A stretch of DNA of 64,000 nt from Piezodorus guildinii (GCA_023052935.1 CM041295.1:109618711-109682710); one strand, 5' to 3'; shown: positions 48,051 through 58,708, counted from the first letter of the stretch. A program made the numbers and translations. The notes: generated by a model not told the origin, from the letters alone.

Positions 48051-48497
48051 ATCAATATCAATTCAGACATGTCATTTCAAACTTTCAAAAAGGTTTGTCA
48101 ATGGTGCTGGAAAGACGACAGGTACGGATTTTTAGTCTTGGACAAGGATAGACAAATTAATGATGGAAGGTATCGAAAGGGTTTCGAGGCCTATATAATA
48201 CCGTGAGGTGTTGGGACAAGCTCATTCTCTAGTTAGACATGGAAGAGTCAACTAGTGATGTAGTAATGCGTGAAATAATCGAGACCAGGAAGGCTATACA
48301 GGAAAAGTGTAATTTATTGAAAAGGAGTCGAGAAGAGACTGATGAATATTTGAAATTGAAGTATAAACCTTTATTGAAATCTATGGAAAGACTAGCGAGT
48401 AAGCAGGAGGTTAAAATTCCCTCCTCCACCCAATGTGAAATTCGAAAGAAGGAAGAAGAAGAAGAAATTCCTCATATTCCATCAAAAATGCCTAAAT
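48051..48497. other. Single-copy loop of palindrome 2
   Basis: The arms end at GTTCTAGACAAT (48050) and ATTGTCTAGAAC (48498). The 447 bases between occur once and contain a small ORF (48069-48206) and the start of the unknown gene (48239). The loop shows that the left arm is a copy of the right (or the reverse) that turned back at this point. Confidence 0.85.
48069..48206 (+). CDS. Small 45-residue ORF of unknown function in the loop
   Basis: The ORF starts at ATG 48069 and ends in TGA 33 bases before the next gene's ATG. It encodes a basic, aromatic-rich peptide beginning MSFQTFKKVCQWCWKDD. It has a CxxC pair but no family I recognise. The tight spacing upstream of the larger gene suggests a real small gene or the end of an exon whose beginning was lost when the palindrome formed. 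Coding status is uncertain. Confidence 0.4.
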   Translation: MSFQTFKKVCQWCWKDDRYGFLVLDKDRQINDGRYRKGFEAYIIP

Positions 48498-49201
48498 ATT
48501 GTCTAGAACAATCGTCACTAACAGATACAACACCAAAGCCTGGGCCTTCTAAAATATTTACTCGTCGTTTAGAGCACGTTTGGGAAAGTACACCAATTCT
48601 AAAGTCGGAAGAAGAGTGTGAGCCACCGAAAACCCCACTGCAGGAGGTGAGAGAAGCAACTCAAACTCCTAAAGGAGAAGAAATGTTACAAAAATATTTA
48701 GAAAAGATTGGAAATATATCCTCAAAGTATATAATAAAGCTTGTGAACAATGACATTAAAGATCTGGATACTGTATATGGAATCAAATATGATGGTCACA
48801 AGTTTACCATCGGCGATACAGTGATTTCTATCAATGAAGATATTCTTACTATAGGTGATGATATCTATCATGGTACACCAGGTCTCTTCGAATTGTTATT
48901 TATAAAAAATCCGAATCTATCATTCGTTAAACAAAGTGATTATGCTTTGTATAAAAAGATTTTGATGCAAACTAATGCACATTTCGAGGGACATAGCCCA
49001 AGCGGTAATATGATAAGACTTAAAAATTACCCCAAATACAAAAATGTTATCTCAAAATTGTTCAAATCAAAAAGCGGTACAGGCATTGTTGATCCAAACG
49101 TATTAGTTAATCGAATGAGATATTTGATTGGCTCTCAAACAGGAAAGAGTGAGATCTTGCGAATAGAAGCTCAACTTAGAGAAGGGGGTATAATAGTGTA
49201 G
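48239..49201 (+). CDS. Unknown Polinton protein, complete copy
   Basis: A 320-residue frame from ATG 48239. The first ~60 residues are charged and predicted helical (RSREETDEYLKLKYKPLL), then comes an acidic run of Glu residues near 79-83 and a linker rich in Pro and Ser. The C-terminal ~150 residues hold a conserved domain with YGIKYDGHKFTIGD, YHGTPGLFELLFIKNP and TNAHFEGHSPSG. I recall this domain from many uncharacterised invertebrate and Polinton proteins (tentatively the family called DUF8207). Its function is unknown. It lies 27 bp upstream of the integrase on the same strand, consistent with a shared transcript. Confidence 0.78.
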   Translation: MEESTSDVVMREIIETRKAIQEKCNLLKRSREETDEYLKLKYKPLLKSMERLASKQEVKIPSSTQCEIRKKEEEEEIPHIPSKMPKYCLEQSSLTDTTPKPGPSKIFTRRLEHVWESTPILKSEEECEPPKTPLQEVREATQTPKGEEMLQKYLEKIGNISSKYIIKLVNNDIKDLDTVYGIKYDGHKFTIGDTVISINEDILTIGDDIYHGTPGLFELLFIKNPNLSFVKQSDYALYKKILMQTNAHFEGHSPSGNMIRLKNYPKYKNVISKLFKSKSGTGIVDPNVLVNRMRYLIGSQTGKSEILRIEAQLREGGIIV

Positions 49202-49228
49202 CGCAGATGAGAAGATTAACAGTACGTC

Positions 49229-50158
49229 ATGGCATCCGTTAAAGAGCAGATCGTACATGAATTGCACAAACCTGCTAGGAGGGTTTTTAAAAGAAGATCT
49301 GTTTTACTCAAAGGTATTGATGATTTATGGCAGGCTGACTTGGTTGAAATGATTCCTTATGCTAAATTTAATAAAGGTTACAAATATTTGCTCACTGTAA
49401 TAGATTGTTTTTCTAAATATGCTTGGGTAGTGCCTATCAAGAATAAAACTGCGTCTGTAGTGTGTCAAGGTTTCGAGAAAGTATTATCTGAGAGAAAGCC
49501 AAAGAATTTGCAAACAGACAATGGTAAAGAGTTTTATAACCAAGTATTTCGAAAACTCATGACATCTTGTAATATCAATCATTATTCAACATATAGTAAC
49601 CTAAAAGCATCAATAATAGAAAGGTTTAATCGCACTCTAAAGTCAACCATGTGGAAAAAGTTTAGTATACAAGGCAACTACAATTGGCTTGTAATACTAC
49701 CGGCATTAGTAGACAAATATAATAAAACAAAACATAGTACAATCAAGATGGCACCGGGATCCGTTCATGGATTTAAGATTGAAGCAAAACTAATAAAAGA
49801 AGTTTATTCTAAGAAAACGAGTACAAAAAAGACTGCGAAATTTAAAGTTGGCGATCATGTAAGGATATCAAAGTATAAAGCACAGTTTGCGAAAGGTTAT
49901 CAACCATCATGGTCTACAGAAATATTTACTATAGCTGAAGTGAAAAAAACGGTACCTATCACCTATCATCTGAAGGATGATCGCGGAGACACCATTGCTG
50001 GTGGTTTCTATCTAGAGGAATTGCAACTTGTAAAGCATCCTAATTGTTACCTTGTAGAAAGAGTTGTAAAAAGGAAAAGTAATAAAGCTCTAGTGAAGTG
50101 GCTAGGTTTTGACAGTTCTCATAATTCATGGGTTGATAGCAAGAATGTGGGTATATAA
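49229..50158 (+). CDS. INT: Retrovirus-like integrase with C-terminal chromodomain, right-arm copy
   Basis: A 309-residue frame starting at ATG 49229. The core has D37, D97 and E131 (33 residues between the last two), with QTDNGKEF and IIERFNRTLK around them. The C-terminal half has a basic segment, KFKVGDHVRISK (an SH3-like DNA-binding module seen in retroelement integrases), and a chromodomain-like end that in other elements reads histone marks. It lies between the unknown protein and the protease, separated from the protease ATG by 33 bp. The frame is intact and identical to the left-arm copy, so it is the best preserved enzyme in the window. Confidence 0.94.
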   Translation: MASVKEQIVHELHKPARRVFKRRSVLLKGIDDLWQADLVEMIPYAKFNKGYKYLLTVIDCFSKYAWVVPIKNKTASVVCQGFEKVLSERKPKNLQTDNGKEFYNQVFRKLMTSCNINHYSTYSNLKASIIERFNRTLKSTMWKKFSIQGNYNWLVILPALVDKYNKTKHSTIKMAPGSVHGFKIEAKLIKEVYSKKTSTKKTAKFKVGDHVRISKYKAQFAKGYQPSWSTEIFTIAEVKKTVPITYHLKDDRGDTIAGGFYLEELQLVKHPNCYLVERVVKRKSNKALVKWLGFDSSHNSWVDSKNVGI

Positions 50159-50191
50159 GGCTTGTCAGCATTACCTCTGTATCAGTTGACC

Positions 50192-50653
50192 ATGAAGCGT
50201 GTTACAAACAAGAAGAAAAAGATGCGAGTCATTTCCACGCCAAAGAGGATCGGGGGAAATGTACATCAGTTGAAAACTAAAGCCAAAGAGATCTTAAAAA
50301 CTTTTCCTCGCCAAAGGCTGAGCAATTTCGACTTACTCAGATTAGCAAAACTTCATAAAGTGTGCCGTTTTAGAGGAGTTTTTATGGTAGATGAATTTCC
50401 TACAAAGCCGTGGAAATCTGAACGTGGTATTTTTAATCTAGACACTAGTAGTGGTAGAGGAACGCATTGGGTCAGTTACAAGAAAAGAGGAAAATACGTT
50501 CAGTTCTTTGACAGCAGTGGAGAAAAACCGCCAAGTGATTTCGTTCGGTACATGAAAGATTGCCGAATTTCATCAAATAGAAGACAATTCCAGAAAGTAG
50601 GTTCAAACAACTGTGGTCAGCTTTGTTTACTCTTCCTGCTTGATCTGATATAA
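50192..50653 (+). CDS. PRO: Adenovirus-type cysteine protease, intact right-arm copy
   Basis: A 153-residue frame from ATG 50192; an upstream in-frame TTG is not a likely start. Catalytic residues expected for adenain-like (C5) proteases are present in order: H92 in GTHW, D107 in FFDSSG, a Gln in RQFQ near 132-134 and C141 in NNCGQLC. The basic N-terminal tail (KKKK, RVISTPKR) resembles DNA-binding or processing-site regions. In virus-like Polintons this protease matures the capsid. The left-arm copy lacks the His, so this is the only potentially working one. Confidence 0.9.
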   Translation: MKRVTNKKKKMRVISTPKRIGGNVHQLKTKAKEILKTFPRQRLSNFDLLRLAKLHKVCRFRGVFMVDEFPTKPWKSERGIFNLDTSSGRGTHWVSYKKRGKYVQFFDSSGEKPPSDFVRYMKDCRISSNRRQFQKVGSNNCGQLCLLFLLDLI

Positions 50654-50845
50654 AGGGTGTTATAACAAAGAAATGTCCATTCAGTAGTCAGACAGCGATG
50701 GGTTGGACTTTAAGAAAGTACATAAAAGCGCGTCTTCAGAGAGAAAAAGTATCATTCCAGTGAAAGCCATTGTTGAGTGCACATCGTTAACTGCGAGCAA
50801 TATTAGATTTCTTCAAACCGCAGGATATTACGTTTTATCATCAAC

Positions 50846-52081
50846 ATGGAAATATTGAATTTGGAAGAAGCTGGTACTTTTGATAATTCAGTTGAAGGGA
50901 TTGAATTTCATTCTCACCATCCTTATTCGTCAACAAATCTTCAGCCAGGGGATGAAATACGCATCAGTCTGCAACATCAAGATTTATACACACTACCTAG
51001 TCAAAGCCTGCTGTATGTAGAAGGAAGATTTCTAAAGCAGGATGGTTCAGCAGTTCCTATTGCATCAAAATTAACAAACAACATGTTTGCGTTTTTGTTT
51101 GATGAAATAAGGTAAGAATTGAGTGGAGTCGAAATAGACCGTGTGAAAAATCCTGGAATCACTTCAACTTTGAAAAATCTAGTTTCGCTCAAGGGAGGTT
51201 CCCAGTTTTTGGATAATTGGGGATGGTGCTATCCACAAAGTGATACATTAAACATTACATCGGCAGAGGGGTGTTTCAACCTATGTGTTCCTTTATCATC
51301 CCTTCTTGGGTTCTGTGAGGATTATCAGAAAATCGTAATGAATGTAAAGCAAGAACTGATATTCATAAGAAGCAGACATGATGAAAATTGCTATATCACT
51401 AGCCAACCAGTAGCTGGGACTAATGCGGCAGAAAAGTGTAAAATAGAACTGGATAGGCTATGCTGGAAGCTACCTTATGTTACCGTAAACGAACATCAGA
51501 AGCTGGCTTTGATGCGTCATCTCAAATCAGAAAAAATATTTTCACTAGCCTTTAGAACCTGGGAACTTTACGATTATCCTTTACTGCCAGCAAGTCAGAG
51601 ACAAATCTGGTCAGTCAAAACATCCAGTCAGCTAGAAAAACCGCGTTATGTAATATTAACTTTTCAAACTGGAAGACTGAAAAATTCTCAAAAAGATGCA
51701 AGCCACTTTGATCATTGTAATATTTCCAATGTTAAATTGTTTCTAAATTGTAAAGCTTATCCGTATGATGATTTAAATATAGATATGTCGTCAAATCGGT
51801 TCGCTTTGCTCTATCATATGTATGCTTTATTTCAAAATTCTTATTATGGTGGACAAATGCAACCTTTGTCCTCTTTACAAAACTTTAAAGATAAATCACC
51901 TTTAATTGTAATAGATTGCTCAAAGCAGTCTGAATCTATAAAAAGTGGACCAGTCGATGTAAGATTAGAATTTGAATCGAAAATTTCATTCCCGGCAAAT
52001 ACTACAGCATATTGTCTAATCGTACACGATAGGCTCGTAGAGTATAATCCTCTAATTGGTACAGTTCGGCGAATGGTATAA
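50846..52081 (+). pseudogene. Capsid-like protein (double jelly-roll type), right-arm copy
   Basis: Mirror of 44491-45726, starting at ATG 50846 about 190 bp after the protease. The same TAA at 51113-51115 splits the frame into 89 and ~320 codons, with the reading frame unchanged on both sides. C-terminal features include YHMYALFQNSYYGG and KISFPANTTAYCLIVHDRL. Because the stop is in both arms it either preceded the mirror duplication or was spread by gene conversion. It ends 159 bp before conserved block 1. Confidence 0.75.
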
Positions 52082-52240
52082 AATGGGGTGAATCCTTTGC
52101 TCAGTGTTCAGTATGGCTACGGCAAGCGGAGCGATAGTAGACTTTCAGTGCTTTGTCGATAGCCTGGGAGGTTATATTATTAAAGAGTTTTCTCTGTTTG
52201 ATCAAGCTTACAAGTCTTCAAGGCATTATTAATCTTAAAG

Positions 52241-52414
52241 CTATTCACCATGAATGAAAGGGGTCACTGTCACGGTTTGAACACCTATAAACCCTGAATG
52301 AAGGTCAATGGCATGGTCTAACAGCCTCTAAACCTGAATGTGTGAGTGAATGTGTGGTGAATAGAATAACCCTGCAGAATAATTTCGATGCTCATATTTC
52401 TCTTTCAAATACAT
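52241..52414 (+). promoter_or_regulatory. Conserved noncoding block 1, palindrome 2 right arm
   Basis: Mirror of 44158-44331, starting CTATTCACCATGAATG. Confidence 0.75.
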
Positions 52415-52894
52415 GAACAAAAAATTTAAGAAGAAAAGAAATGTTTTCTTATCTTTGGCTTAATCGAAAATATCTTAAGCACATTATTTCATATGTACTT
52501 CATACACCGTTTCTGATTTGCCATACTCTTCCGACCATCCCAAAAGATTCTCGTGATGAACTGACCTATTACAAAAAAAAAAAGAAAAGGATATGTTTTA
52601 TTTAATTCTACATTGTATTACATAGAAGATGACATTTTATGTTTAAATAAATTCAGATTTTTATTTGCTTTATTTTACATTTAATTTTATTATAAAAATG
52701 TTTCATTTAATTATTGATTGTATCACATAGAAGATTATATTTTATTTTTATTTTTTACGAATACAGATTTTTATTTTTTCGTTTAATTTTATTTAAAAAA
52801 TGAAATTGTAAAAAAAAATAATAAAACTAATAAATTTAAAAAAAATTCACATAAAAAGCTAAAAAATTATTAAAAAAAAAAATTAAAAAAAACA

Positions 52895-52955
52895 AAACCT
52901 CTTCGATGTACCTTTACCTTGACGTGGTGAAGAGGCTTAAGGCTTAATGCCGAAC
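52895..52955 (+). promoter_or_regulatory. Conserved noncoding block 2, palindrome 2 right arm
   Basis: Mirror of 43617-43677. It is surrounded by A/T runs and not by the sequence found around the block in palindrome 1. Confidence 0.65.
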
Positions 52956-53881
52956 AAAAAAAGGTACAACACTTTACTTAATAATAATATTATAAACTCA
53001 TTTAATAGGAAACCATTACGATGTAGTATATCATTATTATAATTCACAACTATATTATTATTATTTACACTAAAGTACATCAAATAATATTAATTTGTTT
53101 TCGTTCGAGAGCATTAACGTTATCATTGTTTATTTCTTTCGGAAGAATTAAGGATTATAGCGAAGTTAGGTAGAAGACCGAAGCCGGCCGAGATTAGACG
53201 AACTCTTCCGAAAACATCGCTAATAGCAATTCTAAAGCAGAATTGTTAATGATAAGTAAATAATACATATAAAAGTTAAAAAATGGTCTAAGAAGATGAG
53301 AAAATAACTAAAAATGTTGAAAAAATATAAAAAAATTATACTCGCCTACCGAAATAGGTACAAGTTTTATATTATTATATATTTATACACTATCAGTACA
53401 AATTTGATGTTTACGTCTTAAATTAAGCTTGTTTACGATTAAATCTTTTTACTATACTAAGAGATAAAACGTACAAGGTCCGCATTATATTTATATATAT
53501 ACTTAAGAGGATAATGCTTCAAAGTCTCAGAGCTTAAGGAATCTTTTATCGCTACTTAAAATGTAGGATTGATGACCAAAGTTCACAGCTGTATAGTATT
53601 AAAAATCATTATACATAGGAAGATAATAGCCCATGGTCCAAGAGCTTAAGGAACCTTTTATCGCTACTTAAAATGTAGGATTAAAGATCAAAGTTCAAAG
53701 CTGTATAGGATTAAGAAGCCCTATAACGATGTTTATATTAAAGGCATTAGGAAGGTTCAAAGTCCATGTTTCCGTTTCACATACCTGCATGCTTCAACAT
53801 GATTCAAACCTGTTTGTACTTTCGCTAACCTGTTTTTACATGATTCGACATGTCGGTGCATGCTCGAACCGGTCAGGTATA

Positions 53882-54606
53882 TTCATCCTATATTAAAAAA
53901 ACAAAATGGCGGCTGGATAGACTTAAGGCTTTTAAATTGTGACGTCATAAAACAAAATGGCGGACGGGTAGACTCATGCTTTATAAAAATACTAAATTAG
54001 CCCAAAACGTAGGGAAAAGAAAATGGACGCCGGGTAGACTCATGCTTTATAAAACTCTCAAGTTAGGCACTCTCATTGGTTAACTATTGAAGGAGTGGGG
54101 GGAGCAAAATGTAAACAATGAGAAGGTTATGTAACAGTAAGGGAGGTTTCAAAAAATGTAAACAATAGTAAGGTTATGTCACAGTTTGAAAGGTTTCGTA
54201 AAAGCACACATTACAATTTGACCATCGGACCTAGCCGGGAGGAACTCTCAAGTTAGGCACTCTGATTGGTTAACTAATGCAGGAGTGGGGGGAGCAAAAT
54301 GGACGTCGAGTAGACTCATGCTTTGTAAACTGTGACGCCATAAAAGAAAATGGCGGACGGGTAGACTCATGCTTTATAAAGACTAAATTAGCCCAAAACG
54401 TAGGGAAAAGAAAAATGGACGCCGGGTAGACTCATGCTTTATAAACTCTCAAGTTAGGCACTCTCATTGGTTAACTAATGCAGGAGTGGGGGGAGCAAAT
54501 TGGCGTCCGGGTAGACTCATGCTTTATAAATACTAAATTAGCCCAAAACGTAGGGAAAAGAAAATGGACGCCGGGTAGACTCATGCTTTATAACCTCAAA
54601 CAGGGG
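53882..54606. repeat. Subterminal repeat array of palindrome 2, right arm
   Basis: Mirror of 41966-42690, with the GGGTAGACTCATGCTTTATA unit repeated seven times. Arm copies have the same unit order. Confidence 0.75.
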
Positions 54607-55190
54607 TCACGTGATCAAAAAGGGGCGTGGCTTAGTGGTTTAGGTTAGGTTGATGAAGGGTCACGTGACTAAAAAGGGGCGTGGCTTAGTGGTTTAGGTT
54701 AGGTCGATGGCGCGAACCATAGTAGTTAAGGTTAGGTCGTGATGACGTCATAGGTGGTTAAGAGTGGTAGGGGAGGGGATGGAGGAATCGGTGTGCCAGC
54801 TCCCCCATTTCTTATCTACTATTGAAGTTTTATTGGTCTTATTTATTTGATATTATATAGTGATAAGAAGGTTATTTTGTTTATATTTTAAGGAAAAATG
54901 AATATTAAATCAATAAATAGGGCTAAATATATGAGGTTAGGTTCGATTGGGTAGATCACGAACGACAGGGACGATCGCGAACAATCGTTCAATAAAGGCT
55001 ACCAGTTTTGGAGTGAAATGATGGGCGCCGCCATCTTGCACCGAAGCCCTGTTAAGGTTAGGTCGTGGTTGAAGTTCAGATCTCCCGCCATAGATCACGT
55101 GACCAAATGCTGGAATCTGATTGGCTCCACAAAAAAGTGGGCCAGCTCGGCACCGAAGCCCTGGGCCAGAACCGGTATATTTCATCTACT

Positions 55191-55196
55191 ATAACT
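55191..55196. repeat. Target-site duplication of palindrome 2, right
   Basis: ATAACT, matching 41376-41381. Confidence 0.88.
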
Positions 55197-55262
55197 GTCC
55201 GTATCTTCTGTTGAGCTCTTGTCTTTTAAGTCGAGTATGTGGGTTCCAGGTCAGTCTTTTAT
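55191..55262 (-). mobile_element. Jockey-type fragment, upstream piece of the split copy
   Basis: The minus strand reads LTWNPHTRLKRQEL, the same thumb segment found at 29310-29345 in the better copy. It is the continuation of 40567-41381 across palindrome 2. The piece stops near 55262, where the retrotransposon was 5'-truncated. Confidence 0.75.
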
Positions 55263-55894
55263 AAACTATTGGCTTGTAAAATAAGTTAGTAACTTTTTTC
55301 AAAATTTCAATTTAATCTTTTCTGTATTTGTAAAATCATGTTTGCTTGTTCAATAATGTTTACATATTCAAAAAAAAAAAGATTAGATAAGGTGCTTTTA
55401 TGCATCAGTTTCAACTGTGATTCCTTATGTTCAAATGACATTTTTCTTCCTCAATATGGGAGAGAGAAAAATTAATTTTTCGTCATTTTATTACATTTTC
55501 TTTCTTTTATTTCCTAACAGGAAAATCCGCTGCAAAGACGGTTATTAAAGTTTGCAGTGTGTGGCGATGATGCTTCAGAAGTAAGCACTATCCGTAAGTT
55601 GTTTGCTCTGTTTAGAACCGAAAAAGTATTGCTACGGTCAAGACAATGACGGGTGGACCACGCCTTGGGGGGCCTGGATGGGGCTAGAGACTTCTGGACC
55701 TGGACGGTCCTCGAAGTGCCTAGAACGGCCCGGCCCCTACCTGCCGTGTCCTAGAAGATTCGGTGGTGGTACAAATACCGGTCCACTACGCCTGGGCCAG
55801 TCAATCTTAATCCCGCTCAACAAGTGTCAGTGATGTATCAGGAACAGTGACAGTGAACAATTCGTGAAAGTGTAGTGAAACTGTGTGTCAGTAT
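55263..55894. other. No gene supported; GC-richer block
   Basis: The block at 55600-55835 is unusually GC-rich and open for 76 codons, but I recognise no motif. It adjoins the possible LTR at 55895 and may be part of the same LTR element. Nothing else is seen. Confidence 0.35.
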
Positions 55895-56181
55895 TGTGAT
55901 AACCGGTCGGTGGGAAATTATAAGACTGTAGTTTATATATAATTTGTAGTTGTAAGTTTTTAGAATAAGTCTAGCAGATTGTACAAAGTTACGTAAGTAG
56001 TTTATTTGTTAGGAATACCTCATTTTATATGTATACTGTTTAGTAGTTAAGCTAGTAATTCAATTATTATTGTAACTATAGTGGTTAGTAATCCCTTTGT
56101 ATTTGTACATTCTGTATTTAATAAATATTAGTAATTTGTAAACAGGAGTAGTTCATTTCTCACATCTCGTAGCCCGTAACA
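55895..56181 (+). mobile_element. Possible solo LTR of a Gypsy-type element
   Basis: The 287 bp begin TGTGATAACC and end CCCGTAACA, carry an AATAAA at about 56120 and are flanked by GTAT on both sides (55891-55894 and 56182-56185). TG...CA ends with a 4-bp duplication fit a Gypsy LTR. The evidence is slight because the terminal repeat is only 3 bp. Confidence 0.4.
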
Positions 56182-56407
56182 GTATGCCTAGCGTGCGCCG
56201 CCTATTACCTTCTTAATATAGGACTTGGTAAATCTGAGCAAACTGTAATCCGAAAGTTCACAAAGCTTAGGATCTCAAACTCGGACATTGCCAAAGTGGT
56301 GAAACCGTATCCTACCTATTTATTCACTGCTGCACAGCATTTATTTATTCGTTTTTTACCAATGTTAAGAAGATGATATGGTTATTTTCTTACTAAATGA
56401 AAGGTAC

Positions 56408-56853
56408 ATGACTATTATAAGACCAATCTGGACTTACGGAGTAGAGCTTTGGGGCTCTACTAAACCATCAAATTCTTCCCGCATCCAATCCTTACAATCC
56501 AAAATCCTTCAACGCCCCTTACTTTGTCACGAATAAACTTATCCATAAAGACCTTAATGTTCCCTATGTTACTGATTTGGCCCGGACCAGGTATCAATCC
56601 TTTCATGACAAACTCCAATCTCACTCTAACCCTCTAGTTTCAATCCTTTCTTCCTCTTCAATTCCGGATAATCCTCCAAGGCGCGTGAAAAGGAAATTGC
56701 CCCGGGACCTTCTAGTTTAAAATATTTTTAGAGTGCTGCCGTTGGGTAGTGTCTCTACATGTTTTTCATGACAGTTTTGTATATTACGATCACATTTACT
56801 AGATGTATTCTTATTTAATACAGTTGTAAATATCAATAAATATGCTAAAAAAA
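56408..56853 (+). mobile_element. Short Jockey-type 3' end with a 13-bp target-site duplication
   Basis: AAATGAAAGGTAC flanks both sides (56395-56407 and 56854-56866). Inside is the C-terminal reverse transcriptase segment (TIIRPIWTYGVELWGSTKPS, later RKLPRDLLV), then the family's 3' untranslated region ending TATCAATAAATATGC and A's. A coding deletion relative to 28739-29885 is seen near 56505-56515. Confidence 0.9.
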
Positions 56854-56869
56854 AAATGAAAGGTACTTG

Positions 56870-57210
56870 AGAAAAATACAATTCCAAAATTAGGCATTTA
56901 AGCCTTGTCAGACTATTCTAATCAGAATGAAAGCTACATGATATTGAAGCCCATTAAATTTTAGATCGATATAGGGGGTGATAAAAAATATTATCTTATA
57001 CATAAAATTGTAAACATTAACGGAGAATGATGAAAATCCGATAAAACTAACGGAGTATCGTATATAATATAACAATAGATTATTGAAACTCAATTTAATT
57101 AATTAATTAATCTGTAAATATATTTTAAAATTCTGAAATAATAATAATATACATTATAACAACGGATGTAAGTGAAAGTCGTGTGTTGCGCATACCAGAT
57201 TGTTTACTTT
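56870..57210. repeat. Dispersed-repeat fragments
   Basis: The CATTTAAGCCTTGTCAGACT block (plus orientation) is followed by internal repeat sequence in the minus orientation. This ends at GTAAGTGAAAGTCGTGTGTT (57167-57187), the typical end and flank. Opposite orientations suggest a rearranged or nested pair. Confidence 0.6.
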
Positions 57211-57374
57211 ATAGTTATACTGCTACGATTTCTTTTAATTATTATATTAAAAGTGTGTTAAAATATATCCGTAGATATTTATATATTGATAAATACATAA
57301 ATAACAACTAAACTTTTAAATAAAAAAACTCCTTTTGCTAATGATAAATCTGTATTCAGCTGATAATCCTATTT

Positions 57375-57905
57375 AAAGGGCAATCACAGTCCAAAAACAT
57401 TTCAATGAAATTGCTGCTTGGGCTTCCAGCTGGAAATCCAAAATGAATAAGTCCAAGTCTGTTCATGTGGTAGGTATTCTCTTTCAATCGTAAGGCTTCA
57501 CCACTCATTTATCTTAATAATATTTCAATTTCTACTTCCGACGTAATTCGATATTTAGAAATTCTCTTGGACAAAAGACTAACCTGGAGAACAAATGTCG
57601 GGCTGAAACGTAACGAACTTAACATACGATACGGTCTTTGATCTAGATTATTCCATAGACGTTATAAATTAACGATTTCGACCAACGCCATAGAACAATA
57701 GAATAACTTCCGCCAAAGCCTAAGATAGAACACTAACCAACTAAGAGAAACATGAAAATGTGTTAGCGATCTTTACTCAATAGTCCCACCCCGAAGATTA
57801 CGCACACCACAGGCCAAGAGATGGATGATTACTTAACGTGGTCTTCTGGACGAGCTACTACTTCAGTACATTTCCTACTGCAAGGCAATTCCAGATTGCA
57901 ACTTT
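57375..57905 (+). pseudogene. Old Jockey-type reverse transcriptase fragment
   Basis: Translations in shifting frames give FNEIAAWASSWKSKMNKSKS and then IRYLEILLDKRLTWRTN, the standard palm-to-thumb passage of this group. It ends in a degenerate tail near 57905. Many stops show it is older than the TSD-flanked copies. Confidence 0.6.
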
Positions 57906-58708
57906 CATTGAATATACTATGTTAAATATCTTTTTGGGATTTAAAAAAAAAAGTTTTATTACTAAATAAAATAAAATGCTGATAACTAAGTATTGAATGA
58001 ATCATGAATCGTGAAAGAGAACCCTCATTGATGTTTTTGACATCATCATGACATATTCACATTTTTTTTACATTGACATGGCTCTTCTTTCTGAAACACT
58101 AAAATACAAATATTTTAAAGTTTGATAATTTTTAACAAGGGTGAATGTATAAAAAAATGTAATTATTTTAATATAAAATGGTTTTCCACTCTCGGAAAAG
58201 GCTTTAGATGAGAAGCATCCTGTATTTGGAGACAAGACGATCTGACCCAGGTACTGCCTTCACCATCCGTGCTTTCCTCCAGCAATAATTGAGTTTGGCA
58301 AAAGTTGAGTTGAGCCGGTTCCCCCTTCCCAACACAAAACGATACATCAGCTCAAACCTTCAACAACCCAAAATGTTTCCTTTCAATCCTTAGGGTTGAC
58401 ATTACATTCGAACTCTCTGTGGCTACCCATGCAGGGATTTAAAAAAATAAAGAAAGATCTGTAAAAAAGTTTTTTTTATTTTATTTTTTACAGCAGACGT
58501 GATCTGCAGAACAAAGTGAATTATTTTAGACTGAATGACCTGATAACCCAGTATGTTGCTGGATAAAGATCTTGGGTGTTTTTATGGAATAGTGTTTTAT
58601 TGTATTTATGATTACTTCTCTAAGTCTCCTTCAGGAATCGTGATCTTAGTTATATTAAGAAAAACCTATGCATTTATAATTATTGACATTTATTAGGGTT
58701 TAAATTAA
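57906..58708. other. No recognisable gene
   Basis: AT-rich DNA. I see no transposon end or motif. Confidence 0.4.

Larger units (their letters stand above)
41382..55190. mobile_element. Palindrome 2: Polinton-like element carrying mirrored integrase, protease and capsid-like genes
   Basis: The element is 13,809 bp long. Mirror positions sum to 96572 in the outer parts and 96548 nearer the centre; the difference is explained by a 25-bp deletion and a 1-bp insertion in the left arm. The ends, AGTAGATGAAATATACC and complement, match palindrome 1 except for one fewer AGT triplet. Each arm holds, from the centre outward: unknown protein, integrase, cysteine protease, capsid-like protein, conserved block 1, conserved block 2 and the subterminal repeats. 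Unlike palindrome 1 there is a 447-bp single-copy loop (48051-48497), so only the right arm has a complete first gene. No polymerase or packaging ATPase gene is present. Confidence 0.93.
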
